Positions 26,819 to 40,052 of a stretch of 64,000 bases of DNA are shown one piece after another. Below the pieces are notes generated by a model. The model made no database searches. It was given only the letters and a program-made list of their open reading frames with translations, and was not told the origin of the DNA. Location of the stretch: NCBI GenBank assembly GCA_028564675.1, contig JAOVVO010000177.1, positions 61,722 to 125,721 on the forward strand, read 5' to 3'. The stretch is from Onchocerca lupi (taxonomy: Eukaryota; Nematoda; Chromadorea; Rhabditida; Onchocercidae). Each line of letters opens with the position of its first letter. The stretch's first letter is position 1. Position numbers and translations under genes: made by a program.

Positions 26819-29800
26819 TCATCTTGGAAATTTCACGCCAAGTTCGATCTGACCGCCATTTCCATCGATTACACTTTCAGCATTCAGAGCACTAGGGCCA
26901 CCATTCTCTTCAGATGATTTTTCCAAAACATCAGATGTTTCGTTACCGTTTTCAGCAATACTGGGACTGATCACACAATCTTTACCATTATTTGAATGAT
27001 CGAAATAAGATAAGCGATCGACCACAATTCGCAATTCTTAAATTGATATTTGTCATAAAACGGTGCATAAATATTGTTTCAGCTTATGCAAAATTACAAT
27101 ATAATTTCTATTTAATTGACTATCTTCATGATACCAGGAAATTCCATATACTCAAAGTTCAAACAGTTGAATAGAACAATAGATCTCACAAATGAAATAG
27201 TTTGGAAAACACATGAACCTTCTTCCCAATCACTCGTTTCTTCTGGTAAATTAATTAATACATCACCATTTTCGGGTAACAGTTGTTGTGCTTTCTCCGG
27301 AGGAATTGTTCTACAACATACTATTATAAGTGAAAGAATAATGATATCAGTTTTCTAGCAATTTAATTTCAACTAACATTGGTACGAATCCACCAGATAT
27401 TTTATCCATAGCTGATTTGATTTTTTCTGCAATTTTGGTAAATCCAAACAAGACAGCATCATCATAAGCAGTTCTATTCCATCTGTAATAAAATAATCCG
27501 TTACTGGATTTCCCATTTAGTATACCGTGATTCCAACGATAAGATGTTCAATATCAAAATTTAATTGAAATTTTGCTTTGAATCAACTGATAAGGCGTGA
27601 TAATGAAAAATAACTTTCTCAAGATTTCTGGCAAGCAAAAGTAACGGCTTCTTGGTCTGGTATAATTAACTTCATAAAAACCGCTTCTTGAAGCACTTAT
27701 TAAATCCAAAACAATTTCACAAATAAAAATTCCATTAATAATATAGGTATTTTTTTATTAAGTAATATAGGTATTTTTATTAACTATATTTTTTTTCAAA
27801 TATAATTAATATATTTATAACTAACCTATCCCTAACAAGTGGATTAACATGTGCGATGTCGAGAAAGAAATCCACCATTAACGATTGTCCTTCTGAGGCA
27901 GCTAGATGCAGTGGTGTACGACCATCATAGTCTGACATATTCAAATTGACACCACCCAAAAACATCCTGAAAATTTCAATTATAAATTATGCTACTTATT
28001 CCTCAAAGAACACCTGATATAAACCCATGTTTATACAAAGTGAAGTTATATTCGTTATTCTTCTCGCAAAATTATAATTCGAGCATTACCAACATCATTT
28101 CTTAAGTCATTGAGTGAAAATTGTCAGTCTCCACATCAAACTTCAAACGCTAATTCACTCAAGTTCAATCACGTTGCTGACATTTGAACGTCTTCCAGTC
28201 TTCATTAAAGTTTTTCATGAAATATGACCTTCGAACATCATCAATGTCGCCTTTCTTCGTAGCAAACATCATTTCGAGAAGTAATTCGGATTCATTTGGC
28301 ATGCCACGCTTTCGGGGATCTATTTTCTTGGTATCTGCATGCAACAAACTATCATAGTTGTGAAAGTTGAAAGTTTCGATCATTTTCTGAAAAGATTCCA
28401 ATTCTTGATAGAAATTTCTTAATTTTTTTAAAATTCTTTCATAATAACAGAATAAAATTTTTCGGTAAAAATGTAATGAAAGATATATACCTTACAGAAG
28501 CTTACACCACGCACACTGTTGCCCATTTTATCCAAAGGCGGCGACCAGATACAAATTCCCATCAAATTTGGTACCACAACGATCATTGCTCCTGAGACAC
28601 CAGATTTTGCAGGTAAGCCAACCTAAATTGGTATTATTCGCAGCTACTCCAAAATACCGCATATCACTTCTGTATATCAAATATTGATTTTCTCTATAAA
28701 CAAAAGTATTTCGACTTACCTGAAATGCGAACTGGCCACTATAATCGTACATTCCACATGAGTACATCAATGAAAGAACATCGCGACATGGCCGAGCACT
28801 AATGCATATTTCATTGGTTAGAGGGCAAACACCTAAAGAAAAAAGTGCACTTTTTTCAGTGTTTTGAAAATAAATTTTAAAAAAAGAACCAATATATTCT
28901 TAAATTAATCGCTTATAAAAGTTGACATTTAAGAGGAAAAATAAATTGCAAATGTCAAGTCTCGCCTCCATTAGCCAAAGTTGCTGCCATTACAGCAGCA
29001 CTTTCACATGTTGTTTCTAATGAGCACAGCTGGAAATAAAAATCCAGCTCATCTCGGAGAGATACTGAACCAGGAAAACAATTATTTTCTTTCATGTAGT
29101 AAGAGAGCGCATAATTACGATCTGCGGTATCGCGTTCCGAAAGGAAACTAAAAAATATTTTATCTAAAAGAAAATCTTTTAATCTGACAAGTTCGGAAAT
29201 TTTATTTTTTTTTTACATGGTAAAATAAAGGCGTAGTTCCAAAGTCTCTATAGAGAAAAACTTTAAAATTAAGAATACCATAACTTAAAACTTACGTTGC
29301 ATTATTAAATCCTATGTAGCCACCTCCTGCTAGTTTCCTGTACTGGGTTAATACCTGGAAATAATCTAAATATAGTTTAAATTTCGAATTCAACAAATTC
29401 GACTTCGATGATTGACTGATTCTTGATGATTCTGCTAAGTATTTTTCCCGACATTAAGTACAGAAATACTCCATCTCAGTTTTTAGTAAAGAAACATAAA
29501 CCTCCTACATCTTTGAAAATATAGTAGCCGAATAAATATAGGAATGAGACTTATTCCTACAAATTATATTATTCCTTAAAAGACTGATCAATGAGTTTTA
29601 TAACTAGGAGCAAACTTACAAAATCATAACGATCCGCCATTTTATGTTCCATTTTCAGCAGTGACGTGACAATAATTGCTCCAGCATTTATTAGAGGATT
29701 GTGTGGTTTTCCTGTTAAATAATTTACATAACTTTAAACCTTAGTACTTCGGTATGAACCAATAATATAAACAATGCGAATCGTTCTACCAGAGAGAATC

Positions 29801-32089
29801 TAATGTGAATCGCAAGAAATTTTAAGTTTTAATCTTGCAAAATGATCACTAATTGTGAAATCTACAATAAAAGAAAAACAATGTTTTATTAAAAAATATC
29901 TAATTTCTGCTAAATAATTTAAAGAAAATTGAAGTATATCAGCTAATACAAAAGCTTACCGTTGCAATCTAGACATATTTCATTGAATAATCGTCCGGAT
30001 GGTTCATGGCCGACATAAGTGTGGACGAAATCCGCTCCCAAATCAGATGCTACTATTGCATAATTAAAAGCTGGAAAAAAATTCTAACAGAGAACTGGCA
30101 GTATGAAATAACGAATAATTACATAATCAGTTATTGGAACAAATACATTTAGTTGTCCTTAAAAACTTTAACTATCAAAATTATGAAAAAACAGATGGTG
30201 TGAAATAAAGTTCGTGAATCTTAATCCACCTATTGCCTTACCCTTTGATATGGACTGAAAACAAAATGGCACACGTGCATCACCATAACTGATACGTTGT
30301 CCATCAATTGTACATATCGAGAGACCCCATTTTTTTGGATCTACTCTAGCCAATTGAGGAATATAATCTGCTACTTTGCCTTCATGAATAAGCGCGCACT
30401 AAAATCAATCTGTCAAAAATTTAAAGAATAAAGGATTCCAATAAGTATTAAGTACAATTTTTTACCAGTTAATCTAATGATTACAGTAACTTTTCTATAA
30501 TGACTAAAACAGATTATTAATGCCAATTCTTCTTAGAGAAAAGTCCCATATTTTTTTAAGGAAGACGACTTGGAAAGTAAGACAAGTTGTTTCATAATAA
30601 AAAAGAAAGAAATGAACCATAAGAAAAACTACTTCATCAAAAATCTCTTTAATCTTGGCAATAAATTCGCCCCAACATGGAATAATTAAATCGTTGCGAA
30701 GTGTTTGGGCAATCAGATTGATGCTTGGCCGGATACATCTGCAATTATTTCAGGTCACTATAACATATTGATGCATTGAATTTATTATTATGTACTCAAT
30801 TTCAAGAAATTAGAGTGGAATCATTCGAATTCGTGAATAGAAGTTACTGAGTGAAAAATAGAGCTTTCTGGCACTCTTCTAGTTCCTTTCACGATTTTAT
30901 AAGAACTGAGAAACATTGGAACAAAATATTAATTGATTGCTAACTCCTTAAACTGTTCCTTGTTTAATAAGCAATGTCTGGTATCGCAATCATCCTCGAT
31001 TTGCAGCTCATATTCACGCATTTTTTCAATCGTATGTTTCAACCGAGGGTCGTCTTCACGGATGCCGAATGATCGCAATACCTGCAAAACAAGAGCCAAA
31101 AGTTATGTGGAAATTTCGAAATGTGTGAGTAATCAAAGTGACAGAAAAGAATATTCTTTGATGAAATTAGGAAGAAATATTCTTCGATTAAGACATTTCA
31201 CAAAGACATAAATTTTCTACACATTTATACCAATAAATAAAAATGTCTTACAGAAAGTAATTTTCCCAAAGAAGCTTCTTCGGGCTTTTTGGAGCATTTG
31301 AAAAGATCGTAGGTGAGATCTTCCTGCGATGGATGAGAGAGCTGATAAACATGTTTCAAACGCTTAGCAGTATCATTCAGTAGTCGAGTAACTGATGATT
31401 TGCGATTATTTTTCAAGATCTTGCTTACATTATCGACTGCAATGAAAACCAATGAATCTAACAAAAGAAAACAAAAAGTCGAAGGAAAAGATTAAAAATC
31501 ACAATGAACTGAAACCAATCAACGGTATTATGAGCTTTAATTCATGACGACTAAAAAATGCATAATAGCGAATAAGTTGAAAAGAAATCAATTTGAAAAA
31601 GAAAAAAAAAATTCGAATATATAGAAGGTTAGACGACAAATAAGATGAAAAAATGAGGAAGATGGACAGTCAGGAAAAGATGAAAGAAGAACACACATAA
31701 TTTCATATGACAAATGTGAAAATACCGGCAGCAGAAGCACATTTGTATTCATCGCTTTCCATTGCTTCCAACTCTTGAGAGCGTTGGTTCTCGTCTAACC
31801 GATACTGAAATTACTTTCGCATCTCAAAATTCAATACGCTACTTTTGCTGTATCTGAGGAATTTTTCTGGCCTATTTATAGAATCCATCAGCTAATCGAA
31901 TATAAAGATACATCCAAGCAACAAATTAACTGTTGGAATATCTCTGTATGCTCAAACAATTCGCTCTGCTGGTGTACAACTTTGAAAAAACCAATCCTTA
32001 GGTTCTGGAATATGACGATACATCCGAGTAATCTGGCACTTTTCGGAACATACCTGCATCCCCAAAAAACAAGTCAGCCCCGGAAACAT
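26819..32089 (-). CDS. glna: Kidney-type glutaminase with ankyrin repeats
   Basis: Hydrolyses glutamine to glutamate and ammonia; relatives are mitochondrial. Exons: 32089-32054 (tentative), 31804-31726, 31436-31252, 31081-30945, 30738-30633, 30398-30242, 30070-29960, 29711-29620, 29354-29296, 29147-28966, 28832-28720, 28622-28491, 28386-28229, 27966-27826, 27482-27378, 27310-27219, 27036-26819; about 700 aa versus 669 in human GLS. Catalytic signatures: Tyr193 (YIPQL), Ser230-x-x-Lys233 (FCFQSISK), Asn279 (INAGAI), SERDTADRN, Tyr410 (GMYDYSGQFAF). Human GVAGG is GVSGA here. Ankyrin repeats occupy ~490-600 (DYDGRTPLHLAASEG). Exons 10 and 11 are separated by an intron with a GC donor (28965-28964). 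The first exon (MFPGLTC) is inferred from an open frame and a good donor; otherwise Met at MESDEYKC is the first start. C. elegans has several glna paralogues; which one is orthologous is not determined. Confidence 0.94.
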
Positions 32090-32320
32090 CTCATCACACA
32101 ACAGTCAGTGCATAAATTTTTGGAAAGATGCCGGAGCAAATGTTCAAACTTCGATCAGTCGGCACACGAACCTCTATAAATGGGAGTAGTTTCGATAGTA
32201 TTTCAAATTTTTTAAGTTCCGTTTTTATTAAAGTTTTCAGGCCTTTTTCCGGTCCCAACTCTTCAGATATAATTCGAAGTGCCGGAATTGAAATTAGGGT
32301 TGCCGAAGATAAGAAATAAA
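32090..32320 (-). other. Open minus-strand stretch upstream of glutaminase
   Basis: About 75 codons are open and read like protein (LRIISEELGPEKGLKTLIK, then LPFIEVRVPTDRSLNICSG), ending in a stop just before the tentative first glutaminase exon. It has no clear 3' acceptor before it and no family that I recognise. It may be 5' UTR, a decayed exon, or chance. Confidence 0.25.
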
Positions 32321-34684
32321 TGAATCAACAATTGGAACGAAAAAAAAAAACTATTTGTTTGAAATATCAATTTGAAAATTTCCAATTAGAAAAAAAATTC
32401 CCAAATTTCTTAAGAATTTTTTTAAAAAATTTGAAGAAAGCAGAATTACCACGATGTTTCATACTCCCTACAAATCACAATCTCTTCCGAAAATCTATGA
32501 TGTAATAAAAGTATAGTACAATGTTTTTGAATTCCCCTAATGTGCATGAAAAGTTCTGAATTAGCTAACCTTAATTCGTGAAGCACTTATCGGTGTTCCA
32601 CTATACATGTTGCTTGAGATTAGATCACACTATTCGCGTCCTACACAATGATTCTTCTATCCTTTATTCTGTTATATATAATCCATTACCTTCCTTTCGT
32701 CGTATGAATAGCACAAAAAAAACAAATTTTTTGAAAAAAACCAATTTAATTTCATTTATGTATTTTGAAACAAAAAATTTAGGAATATCCATGCAAGCAT
32801 TTGTGAACAGAGGAACAATATATCTACAACGATGAAAAATCGATAAGAATTTTCGATAGTAATCTACAACGTGGTTTTCCTTTCTCTTATCTCTCATGTG
32901 GGAAAAAGATGCGTCATAGTATGATCAAGCATTATTCGGATTTCTGGATGGAATAACCTGGAAGATTGGATAGCAGGTGATATAATCATGGCTTCATATG
33001 ATTTAAAACGCACATCTGATTATGAATTATAGAATGCGCTTATCATATGAACCAGTGTCTTCTTCCCGTATTACTCTACTTAATTATGATATAATTATAA
33101 TAAAAGCACCATTCTAATCTCTTAAATAAAATAACATTGCTTGGAAGAGATATAATTTGAAGAAAATGAAAATTTTTCATGAATTTATAAATGAGAAATT
33201 TGAAAAAAATTATTAGGATTTTTATTAGTAATTCATCGTAAATGGGCTATCAATTTATCAATGTGAGTCATCAGTTAATAAATCAATATTCGATAAAATT
33301 TCTAAACAATTTTCAAGGTTCGAGAAATAATGTCACCTTCTACGCCTAACTTATACGTGGAATAATAGGAGAAATTAATTGTGTTAATGGATATTTCCGA
33401 TTGCATACCATACATTTTCGTGTTTTGCACCGCGCCATTAATGAATTGGTGAAAGAGAAAGATTAGAGATAGAGATAATGGAAGTTATCACTTTCTCCTC
33501 ACTTCTATAATGTAATGCTAATTCAGCAAATAAAGTCATCAGACCGTAATTACAAGCCAATATGTAAATTTTTACTTAAGCATATTTGAAAAAAAAAGAA
33601 TATATTTGGAAAAAAAAAAAAGCAAATCTGTTCATTAACTTTTTGCGGTAAGAAGTGGAAGAAGAATGAAATCAGTGTTCCGGAATTGTTGCCTTGAAAT
33701 CCAATGATATGATAAATTTGCTGAGCAGCGATAGACGGAAAAATGATAAAAATTAAATCTCAAAAATTCGAATAAACATAACAGGAAGAAATTTCAAATT
33801 CAATGAAATATTTGTTACATCGGATAGAATACTACTTGAAGTTTAAGGATTATTACTGCAATAACTTTTTCAAAGTTCTTCTAAAGTCTTCTTTGATAAC
33901 ATCGTTCTAACTTGAAATCAAATTCAGATCACTATTAAGAGCTACGATGAATGCGAATTATTTTGATCTCATAATCGATACGACAAAAACATAGGGATTA
34001 GGTTAACCAATCCTGTTCCATTTCAGTCAGGAAAAACAAAATTTCTCTTAGGAAAAGCAAAATCATTAAGTTCTATTTATTCCTGCCCTATCCTTCTTTT
34101 GAAAATGATCAATTTTAGTCAAGAAATCTGAGATGTTTGTTGAGTCAAAAAAAGATCACTTGATTGCTGATGTTTTGCTGCAGGAGAACGGAGAAGACTA
34201 AGTGAGGGAAGGTCATAAGATCAAAAAGCGAAGGTCAAAGGGACAAAGTTATGAGAAGATCTTAGTTTATAGACAATAAACAGTTGAAAACTTTTCTCCA
34301 TTTGATATATTTTGGAGCAGAAGTTTCTGCTAAATACAATTATTGGCAATTGGTTGCTATGGTTTAGTTCTTTGTTGTTTGAAATTAAGAGATTGTACTA
34401 AGAATTTGATTGTAATTGAAATTGATAAGGATTGATGAAATATGAATGATGATATTGAATCTAAGCAAAGATGAAGCGCACTGTTGAGTTCGTCGAGTTG
34501 TCGATGAGAGTTTTTATTCGCTCTAAAAGTTCTGATCTTTCAGATTTAATACTGAACTTTTTTTCTTTGAGAATTCTTTTCGATCTAATTTTTATGATTA
34601 TTTTGATTGTTCCATCTTACACTTAATGCTATGATTGATCCTAACTCTTTATATAATGAATGTTTGTTGACTAAATGTCAATCC

Positions 34685-35010
34685 TAGCACAATTTGTAAA
34701 ATGTTAATTTTAGTACAAAAAGTTTTGTTTTCTGCTGATCAGTTATGGTACAATTTACAATATGATTATCAGGAAATAGTGTTTATAGGAGCTAATTTCA
34801 TTGATTTCCTTTTTTTTTTTTTTTTTTTTTTTTACATTATGTTAATTTACAGTGGAAAGAGAATTAATTTACAATATTTCATCTTTCGTGAAAAGGAAAT
34901 TTTGTTTTCCACGTGTTAACTACGACATAATTTACAAGGTGTTAATATAGTGGCGTGAAGGATGAATTCGTTTTACTCCACGTCACCATAGTACGACACA
35001 GTTAACTGTA
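34685..35010. repeat. Degenerate tandem repeats
   Basis: A motif like ACAATTTACAATATG or ATAATTTACAAGGTGTTAA followed by TAGT or CAGTGGAAAG and a TTTTGTTTTC block recurs three to four times with irregular spacing. A poly(T) tract interrupts it. Confidence 0.4.
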
Positions 35011-35759
35011 GCGTAAAAGTCAATGACATGGTTATCCTAAATATTTCTAAAAGTTCAACGATTTAGTTATACGACAATCTTTCTATCATACAAGATTCTT
35101 GATTATTTCGTCATAATCTATATTTATATCTATAACTATATTCCATAAAATATTTCGGTTATTCCATTGTTTTCCCACCTTTTGTTCCTTTCATGTTACA
35201 TTTTAATCTTTGTAAATTTGTTTATTTTATTTCAAGCACTTCATTCTTATTCTAATCTTCCATATTACTTCTTTGCTTACTTTACTCATCATTTGTATAA
35301 TTTTCCCCATTCTTCCAATAATCTATACAAGTTTTTCTCTAGTTCTTATCAAAAAATCTGGCAAAGTTAATTGATTTCCAAAAACAAGATGTGATGAAAT
35401 AATGAGGAAAATTTTTGGCTCAGTTTATTCAGGATACTATTAATAATTGATCTATTTTGATTCAGTAAAATCGATCGTTAAATCTCTTCATATGTTAGTG
35501 GCATTTGAAATTTCTTTGGTAGCATTGTCGGAAATCTGTTAATCGTCAATTCTCTTCTTATCAATTTAGTGATAATGAGAAAAATATTCATCTAAAGATT
35601 TTCAGAAACTTGTAAATTAAAATCCTCCTCTTTCTACTTTCTTCATTCCACTTCATTTCTCATGGAAATGATTTCTAAGGGAATAAAAGTAAATATGAAT
35701 AAGTAAAAGGTTTCCAAACTCACCAGTGATACTTCTTTTTTTAGGAATAAATGAAACAT

Positions 35760-35760
<1 letters not shown>

Positions 35761-35803
<43 letters not shown>
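35761..35803. repeat. Poly(A) tract, 43 bases
   Basis: An uninterrupted 43-base A run. No retroposed cDNA was recognised immediately upstream, so it is probably a simple homopolymer; its length is unreliable in an assembly. Confidence 0.9.
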
Positions 35804-35804
<1 letters not shown>

Positions 35805-36773
35805 AGAATTCGAAAAGTAAAAGCTGCCATAGATTAATAGATTTATTGATTTTTTTTTTCATTTTCAATAGAAAAAAGAATTAGTCAGTCTGCCATTCTA
35901 ATTTACCGATTTATTATTCTGGTTAATTTATCCTCTTATCATGCCAGGATATGAGATTGAATTGGCTTACATTTTCAAAAGATTATTCTATTTTTCAAGA
36001 GATTTCCACCTTGTAAGCTACTTAAACTTTCATATTTAAATGAATTATGAATGATATATGAGAATGTCTGAATAATTTTTCTTTTTTTCTTTCTGCTTTT
36101 TATTGTCACATTTAAATGTTCACTTCAAAATATTCAAAATTTGAAATATAATGCCAAAGTTTCAGGAAGGAAACGAGAGTGATGATTTGAGAAGAGAATT
36201 GAGGAAAAATTACTTAGAAAAAAAAGAAAAATAAAACAATCAACTTGAATTAAATAAATGTAATAAAGAACCACATAAATTACTTACTGATTCGGGCTAT
36301 ATTTCGGCGTTATCAGTATTAAATTTTGATTTTAGTGGAATCAATCGATTTGAATAATTTAATTTTTGTATAATAGACATAGAAAAGTTGCATATAGTGT
36401 AATTATATGTAAAAAAAACTTGTTTGTGCTGTGAAATTTGGGGAACTTCATGCTGCATCTTTAATTCATTCGTTGACCAATACCATTTTATATGATCATT
36501 ACGAATTTCGAAATTCTATATTTTCATAAAATTTCACCTGAAATTCAAATTTATGATGCGACACTGCAAAGACAATCCTTTTCTGTTCCATTGTTCCAAG
36601 TGATTAGTGGGATGAGAAGTAGTGTCACAGTGTACCGTCAATGCGTGACAAATTTTAATTGGAATATAAGAGAGTGGAATTGGTCTCATTTTAATTTTGT
36701 GGAGATTTCTGGGATTTTATTGGGTCCGTATTGTTTGAGATTATTTTGGATGTTACAGTTCCAAAGGATAAAG

Positions 36774-36796
36774 AGGGAGAGAGAGAGAGAGAGAGA
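36774..36796. repeat. (GA)n microsatellite
   Basis: About eleven GA repeats, roughly 215 bases upstream of the first coding exon of the zeta-COP gene. Confidence 0.9.
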
Positions 36797-37004
36797 CTGA
36801 GGTCGATAAAATGATAGAGGTAGAAGAGTGTTGTGATACTGTTGAATTGTTAAATTTGCTGAATCATTGTTTTGTTATTAGAAGATGAGTGAAGATTTGC
36901 AAAAATTTACACTGTATAATAATTGTAGAAATAATTGGAAATTTAGAAAGAGAGATTGAATAATGTTTTGTTTCCTTCTTTGTCTATCTTTTTTGTTTTT
37001 ATTA

Positions 37005-37006
37005 CA
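37005..37006 (+). other. Splice acceptor before the zeta-COP start
   Basis: The sequence TTTTATTACAG ends four bases upstream of the ATG at 37011. As the protein start matches the conserved N terminus, this is best read as a trans-splice or 5' UTR acceptor. Confidence 0.5.
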
Positions 37007-37010
37007 GAGA

Positions 37011-40000
37011 ATGACTTGTATGTACAGCATCAAAGGAATTGCTATATTGGATCAGGATGGTAATCGTATCCTTGCCAAGGTATGATAACTAATATATTTA
37101 ATTTTATTTAGCCAAGTACAATATTATTAGCTTTTGGTTTCCTTTTTAAATCAAATAAATCGTTAATTGTATTTTTTAATGAATACTGCTGTCTCTGATT
37201 TTTATCTCTGTCCCTGCTGTCTGTACCTTTCATCAAAAAATGATTTAAATGAGTGAAGCATCGGTTAATTTCAAAAAAATATGGAAATATTTTTGGCAAA
37301 TACGGAACTTTTTCTTCTTGCAGTATTATGATGACAAAGTATTCCCAAGTACGAAGGAGCAAAAAGCCTTCGAGAAAAACTTGTTCCAGAAAACATGCAA
37401 AGCAAATGGTAAAGTTTCAGCATGGTTGCCGCTGTTGGCTTTTTTGAAAATAGTTCATGTTGGGGATCTCTTTTAAGAAGTTTAATTTTGTTTCTCCACA
37501 GTTAAAGTGACTACTCTCTTTGACGAATATCTTTTCAGGGCTTGTTAAAATTCTGTTAAAATAGCTTATTTTTCTAAAAGTCACCGGTATAATTCTTCTC
37601 ATCATTTGCAGCCGAAATAATTTTATTAGATGGGATGATTTGCGTATATCGGAGCAATGTTGACCTATTTTTCTACGTAATAGGTGGTGCAGATCAGAAT
37701 GAATTGGTCCTTATCTCGGCTCTTAATTGTCTGTATGATTCGATCTCGCTGGTACTGCGAAAAAATGTGGAGAAGAAAGCACTCATCGATGATATGGATA
37801 TTGCTATGTTAATCATCGATGAAATTTGTGATAATGGGTTTGTGAATTGGTTCTTTTTGTCTTTTTTCTGCTGCAATTTATTAACAAAAATTGGTTCTGT
37901 TGTGCAGATATCGAAAATTGAATTAAATATTTCGATTGTTTCGAAAGCTTATGTAAAATAAAGAAAGATACTTGCTCCAAAAAAAAATGTCAAACTATAT
38001 TATCTTCATTATCTTTTAGAAATTTTAAAAATAGGCGGGGCTGTATTTTAAATTTTTTCAGTAATTAGACTGCTTCATATTTTATTAGTTATATCGGAAA
38101 AAAAGTGGGAAAAGAGACAAGAGCTTCGATAGGTTTTTGTTTTCTGGGATCAACAGAAGACATTGTGCAAACAAATCTACTTAGCTTTTCAAACAGATGA
38201 ATAATGAATGATCTTAAGTCCGATCCATAGGTTGTTGCTTTAATTATTGTCTGATAAATATATGACATTAGGCATCCCCAGCTCATCTTGCATTTCTTTC
38301 TCGTTGATCATTTGAAATACTAAAATTTTTTTTTTTTTTTGTACTGATTTTCTAAATAGCTAGATAGAATCGAAGTTTTTGAGCGAGAATAAATTCGATA
38401 AATCAATTAAATCATAATTTAATAGCTCTTATATTTACAGTGTTTTAATGGAAACAGAATCGCAAGCTGTTGTAAGTCGTTGTGCTTTACGAACCGATGA
38501 ACTAACATTCGGTGATCAAAGCATCTCGCAAGTGGGAATGTCGGTACGCATGTCTTAAAAAACAATCTTTTCCATAAAATTCATTATTTTGATGTAACTC
38601 ATGGTAAACGCATGCTGTAATCTTAAATATTTATTATGTGATAGTTTTTTATTTAAAAAAGGATTCAAATCAAACGATTGGTTAAGCGATTCAGTAAAAT
38701 CATTTAACCAATCGTTTGATTTAAATTTTTGTTATAATCAAATGTAGCAGTAAATCACTTCTCGCATTTGAAAAGATTTTTTTTTCTTTTTATTTAATGA
38801 CGTATCTCGGTTGTTTTTTATAAATTACATTTTCTCAGTACAACCATAAAAGTGTGGTTTTTAGCCGCTTAACTAAATGCTTTTTTTTTTTTTGAAATGT
38901 TTTTCTTCTTACAATAGATAGTTTCTCTTCTTGCAATAGAAATAGCATTCTGAATTTATTTTTGGTCTAAATTGATATTATTTTTCGTCCTTTCTCCTTG
39001 TTCGTATCGAAATGCATATATTGGTGGAGTTTTAGTTAGTGTCATTTTTTTTTTCCATCCCTTTTTATCATTTCTTCTTTTTTTTTGACTACAAAATTTC
39101 ATGTTTCTTTTTTACATAAAATATAAATTTAGCATTTCAGACGAATGATTTAGTACATTTATTCAAATTAGGAAAATAATAAGTGACGAAACTTATTGTT
39201 ATCTTCATAAAGGATTTTAGTGCTCACTTTTTGTGTTCTGAGTTTTTGAATTGAAATCAGAACATCTTAAATAATTAAATTCAGATTACCAGTTTACCTT
39301 ATTTATGAAATGGCAAGAACTAAGATGTATGGCTTACAGCGTCGACTTCTTTCTCCTTTGATCCTGCTGTAATCTGTATTTCGTTACTTTGGATATTTAT
39401 CGCATTCAGTATAGAGATTAATGAGTTTTATTGGAAATAAGAAACTCACCAAGTTGAGATATTATTTTTAAGCGAAGTGAAATTTCAAAATCAATTCTCT
39501 GGTTGCATGTGCATGTTGCATTCTTGGAGATGCTTGCAGTGCTAATAAAGTGCAATTAAAATGATACCGTGTTTTTTTTTTTTTTTTTTTTTTTTTTTTT
39601 CATATTATTAAGCACTTACAGGAATTAGTGAAAACCATATTCTTGAAATTACGACACGATATCTTAGCTTTGCTTTGAATGTTAGTATGGACTTATATTT
39701 GTCTGATCAGAGTGTATTTATTTCTTGCTATTCTAAAATTCTGCTGAAAAAAATTTGAAATATGGAGTATGTTAAATCAGAATATTCTGTCTTTCATTTT
39801 ATTCCTCCATATTTGAAATCCGGAACGATTCTACTGCTGGTGGTTAATGTTATTCGCTGTCGAGACCCATGCATGTGATCAATCAAACTATGCAGTTATT
39901 ATTCCAACCTATAGAAAATTCGACCTTAAAAGGGGGCATTGATATTCCATCTGACAAGGTAGCGGGTTTGGAGTCTCTGTACCTAATGCGCAAAAATATT

Positions 40001-40052
40001 TCAGTTGATTGGTTCGGCAAAGGAGCAACTGAAGTGGTCTCTACTGAAATAA
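37011..40052 (+). CDS. copz-1: Coatomer subunit zeta (zeta-COP)
   Basis: Small longin-fold subunit of the COPI coat, which pairs with gamma-COP in Golgi-to-ER and intra-Golgi transport. Exons 37011-37079, 37324-37408, 37612-37837, 38441-38543 and 40005-40052 give 176 aa (human COPZ1 177). Conserved blocks: KGIAILDQDGNRILAKYYDD, KEQKAFEKNLF, YRSNVDLFFYVIG, NCLYDSISLVLRKNVEKKAL, and the C-terminal SAKEQLKWSLLK. The last 48-bp exon lies 1.46 kb downstream of exon 4; it was found by its phase and its match to the family C terminus. Intron 4 holds a perfect 19-bp stem hairpin and a T run. The gene is followed in tandem by ORC2. Confidence 0.96.
38667..38722. repeat. Perfect 19-bp inverted repeat in zeta-COP intron 4
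   Basis: Arm AAATCAAACGATTGGTTAA at 38667-38685 is exactly complementary to 38704-38722, with an 18-base spacer. Transcribed RNA would fold into a 19-bp hairpin. It may be a MITE terminus pair or a small structured RNA; no further evidence. Confidence 0.85.
39572..39600. repeat. Poly(T) tract, 29 bases
   Basis: Homopolymer T run inside intron 4 of zeta-COP. Length is uncertain as for all such runs. Confidence 0.9.

Larger units (their letters stand above)
32321..37010. other. Divergent intergenic region, glutaminase / zeta-COP
   Basis: About 4.7 kb separates the 5' ends of the glutaminase (-) and zeta-COP (+) genes. I see no supported exon. It contains a T run at 34810-34833, degenerate ATAATTTACAAxxTGTTAA-type repeats at about 34.68-35.01 kb, a 43-base A run at 35761-35803 and a (GA)n tract at 36774-36796. 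Confidence 0.55.
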
